Positions 39,078-48,885 of a stretch of 64,000 nucleotides of DNA are shown here, piece by piece; position 1 is the first letter of the stretch; each line of letters starts with the position of its first letter. The notes beneath the pieces were generated by a model. That model made no database searches. It had not been told where the DNA came from and was given only the letters and a program-made list of their open reading frames with translations. A program made the position numbers and the translations under genes. Origin of the DNA: Paludibacteraceae bacterium (GTDB taxonomy: Bacteria; Bacteroidota; Bacteroidia; Bacteroidales; Paludibacteraceae); the NCBI GenBank assembly GCA_024401435.1, contig JAKSLB010000005.1:62001-126000 (forward strand), given 5' to 3'.

Positions 39078-39629
39078 ATGAATACAGCTAGTTTAAAGAA
39101 AGAATACGCTGAGCGTATTGTTCCTTCCTTGATGAAGGAGTTCAACTACAAGACTGTTATGCAAGTTCCAGTTCTTGAGAAGATTGTTATCAATGAAGGT
39201 CTAGGTCAAGCAGTTGCTGACAAGAAAATTATTGAGGTTGCAATCAATGAGTTGACTGCCATTACAGGACAAAAAGCAGTTCCTACATTGTCAAAGAAAG
39301 ATATCTCTAACTTTAAAGTTCGTAAGAAGATGCCTATTGGTATTCGTGTAACTTTAAGAAGAGAAAAAATGTATGAGTTCTTAGAGAGATTAATTCGTGT
39401 TTCTCTTCCTCGTATACGTGACTTTAAGGGAATTGAATCTAAATTTGATGGTATGGGTAACTATACTTTAGGTATCGAAGAACAAATCATCTTCCCTGAA
39501 ATTAATATTGATTCTATACAAAAAATGTTAGGAATGAATATTACCTTTGTAACTTCTGCAAAGACAGACGAAGAAGGTTATGCTTTGTTAAGAGAATTTG
39601 GATTACCTTTTAAAAACATTAAAAGATAA
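39078..39629 (+). CDS. rplE: 50S ribosomal protein L5
   Basis: 183 residues from ATG 39078 ([14 protein letters not shown]); a TTG at 39069 would overlap rplX and is not preferred. Signatures: [50 protein letters not shown]. Binds 5S rRNA and P-site tRNA. Confidence 0.98.
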   Translation: MNTASLKKEYAERIVPSLMKEFNYKTVMQVPVLEKIVINEGLGQAVADKKIIEVAINELTAITGQKAVPTLSKKDISNFKVRKKMPIGIRVTLRREKMYEFLERLIRVSLPRIRDFKGIESKFDGMGNYTLGIEEQIIFPEINIDSIQKMLGMNITFVTSAKTDEEGYALLREFGLPFKNIKR

Positions 39630-39632
39630 GAT

Positions 39633-39902
39633 ATGGCAAAAGAATCAATGAAAGCCCGCGAGGTAAAAAGGGCTAAACTTTGCGCCAAGTATGCAGAAAA
39701 AAGAGCTCAATTAAAGGCCGAGGGTAACTACGAGGCCTTACAAGCTCTTCCAAAAAACGCATCTCCTGTACGTAAACACAATCGTTGTAAGTTGACAGGA
39801 AGACCAAAGGGTTATATGCGTCAATTTGGTATTTCTCGTATTCAATTTAGAGAAATGGCTTCTGCAGGTTTAATCCCTGGTGTAAAGAAAGCAAGCTGGT
39901 AA
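39633..39902 (+). CDS. rpsN: 30S ribosomal protein S14 (long, zinc-free type)
   Basis: 89 residues. [28 protein letters not shown] and [23 protein letters not shown]. No CxxC pairs, so it is the zinc-independent long form. It is followed by a 54-base gap to rpsH. Confidence 0.97.
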   Translation: MAKESMKAREVKRAKLCAKYAEKRAQLKAEGNYEALQALPKNASPVRKHNRCKLTGRPKGYMRQFGISRIQFREMASAGLIPGVKKASW

Positions 39903-39956
39903 AAAATTAGTGTTAAATATTGTCAGGGTTACCTGATCAATTTAATTATTTTTATT

Positions 39957-40355
39957 ATGACAGATCCAATAGCAGATTATCTAACGAGAATGAGGAACGC
40001 TATTCAAGCTAAACACAGAGTGCTTGAAGTTCCTGCTTCAAATTTGAAGAAAGAAATCACTAAGATATTGCTCGATAAGGGTTATATCTTGAATTACAAG
40101 TTCGAGGGTGAAGGTACAACAAAAGGCTCAATTAAAATTGCCTTGAAGTATGATCCAATCAACAAAGTTAATGCTATCAAAGGTTTAGAGAGAATCTCTT
40201 CTCCAGGTATGCGTAAATATGTTGGTTACAAGGACATGCCTAAAGTTTTGAATGGTTTAGGAATTGCCATCGTTTCAACATCAAAGGGCGTTATGACAGA
40301 TAAAGAGGCTCGCGATTTGAAAATTGGTGGTGAAGTTTTATGTTACATCTATTAA
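39957..40355 (+). CDS. rpsH: 30S ribosomal protein S8
   Basis: 132 residues. [18 protein letters not shown] at the N-terminus and [31 protein letters not shown] at the C-terminus. In E. coli S8 represses the spc operon; not tested here. Confidence 0.98.
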   Translation: MTDPIADYLTRMRNAIQAKHRVLEVPASNLKKEITKILLDKGYILNYKFEGEGTTKGSIKIALKYDPINKVNAIKGLERISSPGMRKYVGYKDMPKVLNGLGIAIVSTSKGVMTDKEARDLKIGGEVLCYIY

Positions 40356-40358
40356 TGT

Positions 40359-40364
40359 AGGAGG
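40359..40364 (+). promoter_or_regulatory. Shine-Dalgarno for rplF
   Basis: AGGAGG eight bases before ATG 40373, a full match in a window where most starts have none. Confidence 0.65.
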
Positions 40365-40372
40365 AATTGTAA

Positions 40373-40927
40373 ATGTCAAGAATAGGAAAATTACCAATTA
40401 GTATTCCTTCAGGAGTTACAGTTTCTGTTAAAGATAATGTTGTAACTGTAAAAGGTCCTAAAGGTGAATTAACACAAAGTGTTAACCCTGAAATAAAGAT
40501 GGAAATTAAGGATGGATCTATTTCATTCTCTCGTCCATCTGATGAACCAGAAATGCGCTCTATGCATGGATTGTATCGTGCTTTAGTGAACAATATGATC
40601 GTTGGAGTATCTCAAGGTTATAAGAAAGAATTAGAGTTGGTCGGTGTTGGATACCGTGTATCTAACCAAGGTCAAGTTATCGAATTTGCTTTAGGATATA
40701 CTCATAATATCTTCTTGCAATTACCAAAAGAGATTAAGATTGAAACTAAGAGTGAAAGAAATCAAAATCCTTTGGTAATACTTGAAAGTTGTGATAAGCA
40801 ATTATTAGGTCAGGTTTGTGCAAAGATTCGTACTTTCCGTAAACCAGAACCTTATAAGGGTAAAGGTATTAAGTTCATTGGCGAGCAGATTCGTCGTAAG
40901 GCTGGTAAGTCAGCTGGTGCTAAGTAA
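40373..40927 (+). CDS. rplF: 50S ribosomal protein L6
   Basis: 184 residues. SRIGKLPISIPSGVTV, VTVKGPKGEL and the C-terminal PEPYKGKGIKFIGEQIRRKAGKS are diagnostic. Near the sarcin-ricin loop. Confidence 0.98.
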   Translation: MSRIGKLPISIPSGVTVSVKDNVVTVKGPKGELTQSVNPEIKMEIKDGSISFSRPSDEPEMRSMHGLYRALVNNMIVGVSQGYKKELELVGVGYRVSNQGQVIEFALGYTHNIFLQLPKEIKIETKSERNQNPLVILESCDKQLLGQVCAKIRTFRKPEPYKGKGIKFIGEQIRRKAGKSAGAK

Positions 40928-40948
40928 TTTAATTAAATAGAAATTATT

Positions 40949-41302
40949 ATGACTTCAAAAATAGAAAGAAGATTAAAAATCAAGAAGGGTATCCGTGCAA
41001 AGATCTCTGGTTCTGCAGCACGTCCTCGTATGACTGTTTTCAGAAGTAACAAGCAAATCTATGTTCAGTTGATTAATGACGACATGGAGAAAGGTGCTGT
41101 TACTTTGGCTTCTGCTTCTTCTCTTGGTATGACTGAAAAGGTTGCTAAGAAAGAGCAAGCTGCAAAAGTTGGTGAAATCATTGCTAAGAAAGCGATTGAA
41201 GCTGGCATTACAGAAGTTGTTTTCGATCGTAATGGTTATTTATACCATGGTAGAATTAAAGAATTAGCTGACGCTGCTCGTAAGGGTGGACTTAAATTTT
41301 AA
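40949..41302 (+). CDS. rplR: 50S ribosomal protein L18
   Basis: 117 residues. [36 protein letters not shown] and the ending [24 protein letters not shown]. Binds 5S rRNA. The stop overlaps the most upstream possible rpsE ATG. Confidence 0.98.
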   Translation: MTSKIERRLKIKKGIRAKISGSAARPRMTVFRSNKQIYVQLINDDMEKGAVTLASASSLGMTEKVAKKEQAAKVGEIIAKKAIEAGITEVVFDRNGYLYHGRIKELADAARKGGLKF

Positions 41303-41307
41303 TGATT

Positions 41308-41826
41308 ATGGCAGAAATTGGAAATAAAGTAAAATCGACTAACGATTTGGAACTAAAAGATAGATTGGTTGCCATTAATCGTGTAACTAAGGTAACTAAA
41401 GGTGGTCGTACATTTAGTTTCGCAGCTATCGTTGTTGTTGGTAACGAAGATGGTGTTGTTGGTTTCGGACTTGGTAAAGCTGGTGAAGTTACAGCAGCTA
41501 TTGCTAAAGGGGTTGAAGCTGCAAAGAAAAATCTTGTAAAGGTTCCTGTATTAAAAGGAACAATTCCTCACGAGCAAGAGGCTAAGTTTGGCGGTGCTCA
41601 AGTTTTATTGAGACCTGCATCTCACGGTACAGGAGTAAAGGCTGGTGGTGCTATGCGTGCTGTGCTTGAAAGTGTTGGTGTTACAGACGTGTTAGCAAAG
41701 TCTAAGGGTTCTTCAAATCCTCACAACTTGGTTAAAGCTACAATTTTAGCATTGTCTGAGTTGCGTGATGCTTATACGGTTGCACAAAATCGTGGTGTTT
41801 CAATGGAAAAAGTGTTTAAAGGTTAA
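41308..41826 (+). CDS. rpsE: 30S ribosomal protein S5
   Basis: 172 residues from ATG 41308 ([10 protein letters not shown]); another ATG two codons upstream at 41302 overlaps the rplR stop and cannot be excluded. Core: [30 protein letters not shown] and [17 protein letters not shown]-like [19 protein letters not shown]. Acts in decoding fidelity and mRNA unwinding. Confidence 0.97.
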   Translation: MAEIGNKVKSTNDLELKDRLVAINRVTKVTKGGRTFSFAAIVVVGNEDGVVGFGLGKAGEVTAAIAKGVEAAKKNLVKVPVLKGTIPHEQEAKFGGAQVLLRPASHGTGVKAGGAMRAVLESVGVTDVLAKSKGSSNPHNLVKATILALSELRDAYTVAQNRGVSMEKVFKG

Positions 41827-41837
41827 TTTTGAAAATT

Positions 41838-42014
41838 ATGGCAAAAATTAAAATTAAACAAGTTAGAAGTAAAATCGGTTGTCCTAAGAAGCAAAAGGCT
41901 ACTTTGGAAGCATTGGGACTCAAGAAAATAAACTCAGTTGTTGAACATGAAGAAAATCCTGTCATTTTAGGCATGGTTGAAGCTGTAAAACATCTAGTAG
42001 TTGTTGAAAAGTAA
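41838..42014 (+). CDS. rpmD: 50S ribosomal protein L30
   Basis: 58 residues from ATG 41838 (MAKIKIKQVRSKIGCPKKQKAT); the upstream TTG at 41829 is not preferred. Ends GMVEAVKHLVVVEK. Normal L30 length. Confidence 0.96.
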   Translation: MAKIKIKQVRSKIGCPKKQKATLEALGLKKINSVVEHEENPVILGMVEAVKHLVVVEK

Positions 42015-42041
42015 TTATTTAATCGTATAAAATTTTAAAAA

Positions 42042-42494
42042 ATGGATTTAAGTAATTTAAAACCAGCAGAAGGATCCGTAAAAACAAGAAAGAGAATCGG
42101 TCGTGGACCAGGCTCTGGATTGGGAGGAACTTCTACTCGTGGACATAAGGGTGCGAAGTCTCGTTCTGGTTATTCTAAGAAGATCGGTTTCGAGGGTGGT
42201 CAAATGCCATTACAACGTCGTTTGCCTAAGTTCGGATTTAAGAACATTAATCGTGTAGAATATAAAGCTATTAATATCTCTACACTTCAAGCATTAGCTG
42301 ATGCTAAAAAGATTGATTCAATTGATGTTAATGCTTTAGTTGAAGCTGGATTGGTTTCATCAAAATGCTTGATTAAGATTTTGGGTTCAGGTACATTGAC
42401 TTCTAAATTAACTGTTTCTGCTCACGCATTTTCAGAGTCAGCTAAGGCTGCAATTGAAGCTGTTGGTGGTTCAGTTGTAATTCTTGAAAAATGA
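42042..42494 (+). CDS. rplO: 50S ribosomal protein L15
   Basis: 150 residues. MDLSNLKPAEGSVKTRKRIGRGPGSGLGGTSTRGHKGAKSR is the Gly/Arg-rich rRNA-binding N-terminus. Overlaps secY by four bases (ATGA), indicating translational coupling. Confidence 0.98.
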   Translation: MDLSNLKPAEGSVKTRKRIGRGPGSGLGGTSTRGHKGAKSRSGYSKKIGFEGGQMPLQRRLPKFGFKNINRVEYKAINISTLQALADAKKIDSIDVNALVEAGLVSSKCLIKILGSGTLTSKLTVSAHAFSESAKAAIEAVGGSVVILEK

Positions 42495-43843
42495 AAAAAC
42501 TTATTAAAACAATAAAAGACATTTGCAATATTCCTGATCTTAGAACAAGAATATTGATTACATTTTTATTCGTTTTAATATATCGCTTTGGTTCATTTAT
42601 TGTCCTTCCAGGAATTGATCCTGCTGCATTGACAAAATTGAGTGAACAAACAAGCTCAGGATTAATGGCCCTCTTGGATATGTTTTCAGGAGGTGCCTTT
42701 TCTAATGCTTCTATCTTCGCTCTTGGTATTATGCCATATATCTCGGCATCTATTGTCATTCAGTTGTTAACAATTGCTGTTCCTTCTTTCCAAAAGAAGC
42801 AAAATGAAGGTGAAAGTGGACGTAAGAAGATTCAACAATATACAAGATATTTGACTGTATTTATCTTGTTATTGCAAGGACCTTCTTATTTGGTTAACTT
42901 AGCAATGCAAATGAAGGCAGCTGGTGCTGCTCTTCCTGCAGGAATGTGGTTTAGAATATCTTCAACTATTATTCTTTGTGCAGGTAGTATGTTTGTAATG
43001 TGGTTAGGAGAGCGTATTACAGATAAAGGTGTAGGAAATGGTATTTCATTTATCATTTTGGTTGGTATCATAGCTCGTTTCCCTGGTGCAGTTACTCAGG
43101 AATTCGCTTCTTGTGTCAGCAACCAAGGTGGTGGTGGTTTGATCAAGTTCTTAATTGAAATCATTGCTCTTTTTGTTGTTGCTGCAGCTGCTGTACTTTT
43201 GGTTCAAGGAATCAGAAAGGTACCTGTACATTATGCAAAAAGAGTCGAAAATGGCAAAACAAGTCCAGTTGGTGTACGTAACTATATTCCATTAAAAGTT
43301 AATGCAGCAGGTGTTATGCCAATTATCTTTGCTCAAGCTATTATGTTCATTCCGTTAGCTGTTATGCCTTGGGTATTAACAGATACGAATGATAGTAATT
43401 TCGTGATCAATATGTTGCGTAATACGAATGGATTTTGGTATAATCTCTCTTTTGCTGTATTAATTATATTATTTACTTATTTGTATACAGCAATCACGAT
43501 TAATCCAACAAGAATGGCAGAGGAAATGAAACGTAATAATGGATTTATTCCAAATGTTAAGCCAGGTACTCCAACGGCAGAGTATATTGATGATATTATG
43601 TCAAAGATTACATTACCTGGTTCTATTTTCCTTGCTATTATTGCTATATTGCCAGCTATCATTAGTTTGTTTGGTGTATCAAATCAATTCTCACATTTCT
43701 TTGGAGGTACATCTCTATTGATTATTGTGGGTGTGGTTTTGGATACATTACAACAAGTAGAAAGCCATTTGTTAATGCATCATTATGATGGCTTGATGGA
43801 GTCTGGTCATATTCGTGGTCGTTCAGGTATGTCTGCATATTAA
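42491..43843 (+). CDS. secY: SecY protein translocase channel
   Basis: 450 residues with ten membrane helices. Signatures: FRFGSFIVLPGIDP-like IYRFGSFIVLPGID, the helix 2 segment FALGIMPYISASIVIQLL, GNGISFIILVGI and PLKVNAAGVMPIIFA. Forms the inner-membrane channel with SecE/SecG. No adk follows, unlike many spc operons; map is next. Confidence 0.98.
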   Translation: MKKLIKTIKDICNIPDLRTRILITFLFVLIYRFGSFIVLPGIDPAALTKLSEQTSSGLMALLDMFSGGAFSNASIFALGIMPYISASIVIQLLTIAVPSFQKKQNEGESGRKKIQQYTRYLTVFILLLQGPSYLVNLAMQMKAAGAALPAGMWFRISSTIILCAGSMFVMWLGERITDKGVGNGISFIILVGIIARFPGAVTQEFASCVSNQGGGGLIKFLIEIIALFVVAAAAVLLVQGIRKVPVHYAKRVENGKTSPVGVRNYIPLKVNAAGVMPIIFAQAIMFIPLAVMPWVLTDTNDSNFVINMLRNTNGFWYNLSFAVLIILFTYLYTAITINPTRMAEEMKRNNGFIPNVKPGTPTAEYIDDIMSKITLPGSIFLAIIAILPAIISLFGVSNQFSHFFGGTSLLIIVGVVLDTLQQVESHLLMHHYDGLMESGHIRGRSGMSAY

Positions 43844-43851
43844 TTTTTGTT

Positions 43852-44634
43852 ATGATATATCTTAAAACAGACGAGGAAATTGAGTTGATGCGTATAAGCA
43901 ATCTTTTGGTTGCTCGTACATTGGCAGAGGTTGGTAAGATTGTTAGACCAGGAGTAACAACTTTGGAACTTGATAAAGTTGCCGAGGATTTTATTCGATC
44001 TAATGATGCAATTCCTAGTTTTTTAGGATATTCTGGATTTCCTAATTCGATATGTACATCAGTCAATGATCAGATTGTACACGGAATCCCTTCAGATTAC
44101 ATCTTAAAAGAAGGTGATGTGGTATCTGTTGATTGTGGTGTTCTAAAAAATGGATTTCATGGAGATTCTTGCTACACTTTTTGTGTTGGTGAAGTTTCTC
44201 CTGAAGTTCTTTCTCTACTCAAAACAACTAAAGAATCTTTATATAAAGGTATAGAAGTTGCTAAAGTGGGTGGTAGATTAGGAGATATTGGTAATGCGGT
44301 TCAAACGTATTGTGAATCAAAAGGATATTCTGTTGTTCGTGAATTTGTCGGTCATGGTATTGGTCATGACATGCATGAAGAACCAATGGTACCAAATTAT
44401 GGTAGAAGAGGCAATGGACCTCTGTTAAAAGACGGAATGGTTATTGCTATCGAGCCAATGATTAATCTAGGAAAAAAGGATTTGTATTTACAACCAGACG
44501 GATGGACAGCAGTAACAGCAGATCATAAGTGTTCTGCACATTATGAGCATACTGTTGCTATTCGAAAAGGGAAAACAGACATTTTGTCGTCATTTGAGTT
44601 TATCGAACAAATATTAGGTAGTAAAGCGATTTAA
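43852..44634 (+). CDS. map: Methionine aminopeptidase type I
   Basis: 260 residues. Metal ligands visible in order: VSVDCGVLKNGFHGDSC (two Asp), FVGHGIGHDMHEEP (His), AIEPM (Glu) and YEHTVAI (Glu). Removes the initiator Met in the cytoplasm. It lies 8 bases after secY and 3 before infA. Confidence 0.97.
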   Translation: MIYLKTDEEIELMRISNLLVARTLAEVGKIVRPGVTTLELDKVAEDFIRSNDAIPSFLGYSGFPNSICTSVNDQIVHGIPSDYILKEGDVVSVDCGVLKNGFHGDSCYTFCVGEVSPEVLSLLKTTKESLYKGIEVAKVGGRLGDIGNAVQTYCESKGYSVVREFVGHGIGHDMHEEPMVPNYGRRGNGPLLKDGMVIAIEPMINLGKKDLYLQPDGWTAVTADHKCSAHYEHTVAIRKGKTDILSSFEFIEQILGSKAI

Positions 44635-44637
44635 TAT

Positions 44638-44856
44638 ATGGCAAAACAGGCTGCAATAGAGCAAGACGGAACAATAGTAGAGGCATTGTCTAATGCTATG
44701 TTTCGCGTAGAGTTAGAAAATGGACATGAGATTACTGCTCATATATCTGGAAAAATGCGTATGCATTATATAAAAATTCTTCCAGGTGATAAGGTAAGAG
44801 TTGAAATGTCTCCATATGACTTATCAAAAGGTCGTATTGCATTCAGATACAAATAA
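44638..44856 (+). CDS. infA: Translation initiation factor IF-1
   Basis: 72 residues. [41 protein letters not shown] is the OB-fold core of IF-1. Binds the 30S A site. Three bases after map. Confidence 0.98.
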   Translation: MAKQAAIEQDGTIVEALSNAMFRVELENGHEITAHISGKMRMHYIKILPGDKVRVEMSPYDLSKGRIAFRYK

Positions 44857-44868
44857 TTAACTACAGAT

Positions 44869-44985
44869 ATGAAAGTAAGAGCATCTTTAAAAAAACGTAC
44901 CCCAGAATGTAAAATTGTAAGAAGAAAGGGACGTTTGTATGTAATTAATAAGAAAAATCCTAAGTATAAGCAACGTCAAGGATAA
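44869..44985 (+). CDS. rpmJ: 50S ribosomal protein L36
   Basis: 38 residues: starts [17 protein letters not shown] and ends [12 protein letters not shown]. Only one Cys (position 14) remains of the zinc quartet, so it is the zinc-free form seen in Bacteroidota. It lies between infA and rpsM, its usual place. Confidence 0.97.
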   Translation: MKVRASLKKRTPECKIVRRKGRLYVINKKNPKYKQRQG

Positions 44986-44995
44986 AAATTTTTAT

Positions 44996-45003
44996 TATCT
45001 TTG
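44996..45003 (+). promoter_or_regulatory. Possible internal promoter before rpsM
   Basis: TATCTTTG followed by C fits the -7 consensus, 21 bases before rpsM. No TTTG 19-20 bases upstream, so only tentative. Confidence 0.35.
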
Positions 45004-45023
45004 CAGAAAATTTTAGTTTATAT

Positions 45024-45404
45024 ATGGCTATAAGAATTGTCGGAGTAGATTTGCCTCAGAATAAAAGAGGAGAAATCGGTTTAACCTATATTTTTGGTAT
45101 AGGTCGCAGTAGTGCAAAAAAGATTCTTTCAGAAGCAGGTGTTGATAAAGACATCAAAGTAAAGGATTGGACAGATGATCAAGCATCTAAGATTCGTGAG
45201 ATTATTGGTGCTCAGTTTAAGGTAGAAGGAGATCTTCGTTCAGAAGTTCAATTGAACATTAAGCGTTTGATGGATATCGGATGCTACAGAGGTATTCGTC
45301 ATCGTAATGGATTGCCTTTGCGTGGTCAAAGCACTAAAAACAATGCACGTACTCGTAAGGGTAAGAAGAAGACAGTTGCAAACAAGAAAAAAGCAACTAA
45401 GTAA
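45024..45404 (+). CDS. rpsM: 30S ribosomal protein S13
   Basis: 126 residues. [52 protein letters not shown] and a Lys-rich tail. Contacts P-site tRNA and bridges subunits. Confidence 0.98.
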   Translation: MAIRIVGVDLPQNKRGEIGLTYIFGIGRSSAKKILSEAGVDKDIKVKDWTDDQASKIREIIGAQFKVEGDLRSEVQLNIKRLMDIGCYRGIRHRNGLPLRGQSTKNNARTRKGKKKTVANKKKATK

Positions 45405-45435
45405 AAGTTAGCTAACGCTATTAATTAATTAAGAT

Positions 45436-45825
45436 ATGGCAAAAAAAGCAGTAGCAACCAAAAAAAAGGTAGTAAAAGTTGACGCAATTGGACAATTGCA
45501 TGTACATTCATCTTTTAACAATATCATTGTTTCTTTAGCAAACTCTGAAGGTCAAATTATTTCTTGGTCATCAGCTGGTAAGATGGGATTCCGTGGTTCT
45601 AAGAAGAACACTCCATATGCAGCACAGATGGCAGCTCAAGATTGTGCTAAGACAGCATATGATTTAGGTTTAAGAAAGGTTAAGGCATATGTTACAGGTC
45701 CAGGTAATGGTCGTGAATCTGCAATTCGTACCATTCATGGTGCAGGAATTGAGGTTATGGAAATTATCGACGTAACACCACTACCACATAATGGTTGTCG
45801 ACCACCTAAAAAACGTAGAGTATAA
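45436..45825 (+). CDS. rpsK: 30S ribosomal protein S11
   Basis: 129 residues. [40 protein letters not shown], and [17 protein letters not shown]. Platform protein at the mRNA exit. It is followed by a 114-base structured gap before rpsD. Confidence 0.98.
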   Translation: MAKKAVATKKKVVKVDAIGQLHVHSSFNNIIVSLANSEGQIISWSSAGKMGFRGSKKNTPYAAQMAAQDCAKTAYDLGLRKVKAYVTGPGNGRESAIRTIHGAGIEVMEIIDVTPLPHNGCRPPKKRRV

Positions 45826-45850
45826 TATTTTATATTTATTACAAACAACT

Positions 45851-45923
45851 TTCGAATCTCGCATTGTGAAAGATTGCAAATAAATCCTCTCTGCAATCGC
45901 GGCTGCACGGTTCAAGGTTTGAA
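45851..45923 (+). ncRNA. Structured rpsK-rpsD gap, candidate S4 leader
   Basis: Outer stem TTCGAATC (45851-45858) with GGTTTGAA (45916-45923), eight pairs with two G-T; inner stem GATTGCA (45872-45878) with TGCAATC (45892-45898), seven perfect pairs. In other bacteria S4 represses its operon through such leaders. Function here is inferred. Confidence 0.45.
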
Positions 45924-45939
45924 TTAATAATTAAAAAAA

Positions 45940-46545
45940 ATGGCTAGATACACAGGTCCAAAAACTAAGATTGCACGTCGTTTTGGAGAACCAATTTTCG
46001 GTCCAGATAAGATTTTGGCAAAAAGAAATTTTCCTCCCGGACAACATGGCGTAAATAGAAGAAAGAAATCTTCTGAGTACGGTATTCAGTTGAACGAGAA
46101 GCAAAAAGCTAAATATACTTATGGCGTTTTAGAAAGACAATTCCGTAATTTGTTCGAGAAAGCTTCTGCAACAAAGGGTATTACCGGTGAAGTTTTGTTA
46201 CAATTGTTAGAGACTCGTCTTGACAATGTAGTATATCGTTTAGGTATTGCTCCTACAAGAGCAGCTGCTCGTCAGTTGGTATCACACTGCCACATCGTTG
46301 TTGATGGTGAGGTAGTTAATATTCCTTCATACTCAATCAAACCAGGTCAAGTAGTTGGTGTACGTGAGAGATCTAAATCTCTTGAAGTCATCGAAAATTC
46401 TTTGACTGGTTTCAATCATAGCAAATATGCATGGTTAGAGTGGGATGGATCTTCATTGTCTGGTAAATTCTTGCATCTTCCTGAAAGAGCTGATATCCCA
46501 GAGAATATTAAAGAACAATTGATCGTCGAACTTTACTCTAAATAA
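45940..46545 (+). CDS. rpsD: 30S ribosomal protein S4
   Basis: 201 residues. [20 protein letters not shown], then [21 protein letters not shown]4 RNA-binding domain [30 protein letters not shown] (about residues 92-122). Primary 16S binder and likely regulator of this operon. Confidence 0.98.
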   Translation: MARYTGPKTKIARRFGEPIFGPDKILAKRNFPPGQHGVNRRKKSSEYGIQLNEKQKAKYTYGVLERQFRNLFEKASATKGITGEVLLQLLETRLDNVVYRLGIAPTRAAARQLVSHCHIVVDGEVVNIPSYSIKPGQVVGVRERSKSLEVIENSLTGFNHSKYAWLEWDGSSLSGKFLHLPERADIPENIKEQLIVELYSK

Positions 46546-46555
46546 TAACTGATCC

Positions 46556-47545
46556 ATGGCAATTTTAGCATTTCAAAAACCTGATAAAGTAATAATGTTG
46601 GAAGCGGATAACTTCTACGGAAAGTTTGAGTTTCGTCCGCTAGAACCCGGTTATGGTATTACTGTTGGTAATGCTTTAAGACGTATATTGCTCTCTTCTT
46701 TGGAAGGATTTGCAATTACTTCCATCAAGATAGACGGCGTGGATCATGAGTTTTCCGTTATTCCTGGAGTTATTGAGGATGTTACTAACGTGATTCTTAA
46801 TCTAAAACAAGTACGTTTTAAGCAGAAAGTTGAAGAATTTGATAGCGAAAAGGTAACTATTAATGTTTCTGGTACCGAATTTAAAGCAGGTGATATTGCT
46901 AAACATTTGTCCGGTTTCGATGTCCTCAATCCTGATTTTGTTATTTGTCGCTTGGATAAAAGTGCGAACTTTAATATTGAAATTACAATAGGTAAAGGTC
47001 GTGGTTATGTTCCTGCTGATGAAAACAAGATTCCTGGCTCTGAGATTGGAGTTCTTGCTATTGACTCTATCTTTACACCTATTCGTAATGTTAAATATGC
47101 AGTAGAAAATTATCGTGTTGAACAAAAAACTGATTATGAAAAATTAGTTCTTGAAATTAGCACTGATGGTTCTATTCATCCTAAGGATGCTTTGAAGGAA
47201 GCTGCTAAAATTCTTATTTATCACTTTATGCTATTCTCTGATGAAAAGATTACTCTTGATTCAGCTGAAGAGGGTGCTAATGAGGAATTTGATGAGGAAG
47301 TTCTTCATATGCGTCAGTTACTTAAAACAAAATTGGTCGACATGGATCTTTCAGTCCGTGCTCTTAATTGCTTGAAAGCTGCTGACGTTGAAACTTTAGG
47401 TGAATTAGTCGTATTTAATAAGAGCGATTTACTTAAGTTTAGAAACTTCGGTAAGAAATCATTGACAGAGTTAGACCAATTGTTGGATACCTTGAATCTT
47501 TCATTTGGTATGGATATCTCAAAGTATAAATTAGATAAAGATTAA
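46556..47545 (+). CDS. rpoA: RNA polymerase alpha subunit
   Basis: 329 residues. N-terminal dimerisation domain: [37 protein letters not shown]-terminal domain: [21 protein letters not shown] and [19 protein letters not shown] (about residues 262-312). Placed ten bases after rpsD in the alpha operon. Confidence 0.98.
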   Translation: MAILAFQKPDKVIMLEADNFYGKFEFRPLEPGYGITVGNALRRILLSSLEGFAITSIKIDGVDHEFSVIPGVIEDVTNVILNLKQVRFKQKVEEFDSEKVTINVSGTEFKAGDIAKHLSGFDVLNPDFVICRLDKSANFNIEITIGKGRGYVPADENKIPGSEIGVLAIDSIFTPIRNVKYAVENYRVEQKTDYEKLVLEISTDGSIHPKDALKEAAKILIYHFMLFSDEKITLDSAEEGANEEFDEEVLHMRQLLKTKLVDMDLSVRALNCLKAADVETLGELVVFNKSDLLKFRNFGKKSLTELDQLLDTLNLSFGMDISKYKLDKD

Positions 47546-47550
47546 TTAAA

Positions 47551-48036
47551 ATGAGACATAATAAAAAATTCAACCATCTAGGAAGACAAAAAGCTCACAG
47601 AGATGCGTTGCTTTCTAATTTGGCTATCTCTTTGATTATGCATAAGAGAATCAACACTACAACTGCTAAAGCTAAAGCTTTAAAGAAGTATGTTGAGCCA
47701 TTATTGACAAAATCAAAAGACGATTCTACTAACTCTCGTCGTGTTGTATTCAGCTATTTGCAAAACAAAGAGGCTGTTAGTGAATTGTTCCGTGAAATCT
47801 CTAAAAAAATTGCCAATCGTCCAGGTGGTTATACTCGTATTATCAAAACTGGTTTCCGTTTGGATGACGCTGCTGAAATGTGCTTCATTGAACTTGTTGA
47901 CTACAACGAAAGTATGTTGAAGACTAAAGCTCCTAAGAAAAGCACTAGAACTCGTCGTTCTTCTAAAAAGAAAGCTGACGAAGTTGCTGCAGCTCCAGCT
48001 GCTGAGCTTGAAGCTCCAAAAGAATCTGCAGAATAA
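47551..48036 (+). CDS. rplQ: 50S ribosomal protein L17
   Basis: 161 residues, longer than E. coli L17 because of an Ala/Lys/Glu-rich C-terminal tail from about residue 128. Core: [21 protein letters not shown] and [25 protein letters not shown]. Last gene of the ribosomal block. Confidence 0.97.
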   Translation: MRHNKKFNHLGRQKAHRDALLSNLAISLIMHKRINTTTAKAKALKKYVEPLLTKSKDDSTNSRRVVFSYLQNKEAVSELFREISKKIANRPGGYTRIIKTGFRLDDAAEMCFIELVDYNESMLKTKAPKKSTRTRRSSKKKADEVAAAPAAELEAPKESAE

Positions 48037-48055
48037 TTTTATTCGCATATTTTCT

Positions 48056-48084
48056 AAAGCCACACTTTTTAGTGTGGCTTTTTT
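48056..48084 (+). terminator. Terminator of the ribosomal block
   Basis: AAAGCCACACT (48056-48066) pairs with AGTGTGGCTTT (48071-48081), 11 bp, loop TTTT, T tract to 48084. Confidence 0.9.
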
Positions 48085-48116
48085 GTTTTCTACATTTGAT
48101 TTATTTTGTAGTTTTG
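48082..48116 (+). promoter_or_regulatory. Probable promoter of pyrH
   Basis: TAGTTTTG (48109-48116) then C fits TAnnTTTG; the nearest suitable TTTG is 48082-48085 with 23-base spacing, at the long end. It starts inside the rplQ terminator T tract. Confidence 0.55.
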
Positions 48117-48171
48117 CATTATGTGTATGTTTTTTTACACATTATTATGAACTTTATTATTTTATTTCGGT

Positions 48172-48879
48172 ATGAAATATAATCGTATTTTATTAAAACT
48201 TAGTGGTGAGTCCTTAATGGGTGCTCAGGGATATGGAATTGATGAGAATAGATTATCTGAATATGCTTCTCAATTGAAAGAAATTGCAGATATGGGTGTT
48301 CAAATTGGTATTGTTATTGGTGGTGGTAATATCTTCCGTGGATTAAGCGGCGCCAAAAAAGGTTATGATCGTGTTAAAGGTGATCAAATGGGTATGTTGG
48401 CTACTGTTATCAATGCTCTTGCTCTTAATTCAGCATTGTCTGCTATTGGTGCGAAAGTAAAGGTGTTGACTGCTATTCGTATGGAACCTATAGGAGAGTT
48501 TTATACTAAAGATAGAGCTATCGATTTGCTAAATTCTGGTTATATAACCATCTTTGCTGCTGGTACTAGTTGCCCTTATTTTACAACTGATACGGGTTCT
48601 TCTCTTCGTGGTTTGGAGATAGAAGCGGATGCTATGTTTAAGGGTACTCGTGTTGATGGTATTTATACTGCCGATCCAGAAAAAGATCCTTCGGCTACTA
48701 AATATGACGATATCTCATATGATGAAATACTTAACAAGAATCTTAAAGTAATGGACCTCTCTGCTACAGTTATGTGTCGTGATAATAATTTGCCAATTGT
48801 CGTTTTCAATATGGACAAAGTTGGTAATTTAAAAAAGGTTATTTCTGGTGAAAATATTGGAACTTACGTTCATCCTTAA
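48172..48879 (+). CDS. pyrH: UMP kinase
   Basis: 235 residues. Signatures: RILLKLSGESLMG at the N-terminus, IGIVIGGGNIFRG, GDQMGMLATVINALAL, and TADPEKDPSA. Phosphorylates UMP to UDP in pyrimidine synthesis. frr, often next to pyrH, is absent. Confidence 0.97.
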   Translation: MKYNRILLKLSGESLMGAQGYGIDENRLSEYASQLKEIADMGVQIGIVIGGGNIFRGLSGAKKGYDRVKGDQMGMLATVINALALNSALSAIGAKVKVLTAIRMEPIGEFYTKDRAIDLLNSGYITIFAAGTSCPYFTTDTGSSLRGLEIEADAMFKGTRVDGIYTADPEKDPSATKYDDISYDEILNKNLKVMDLSATVMCRDNNLPIVVFNMDKVGNLKKVISGENIGTYVHP

Positions 48880-48885
48880 TTTCAT

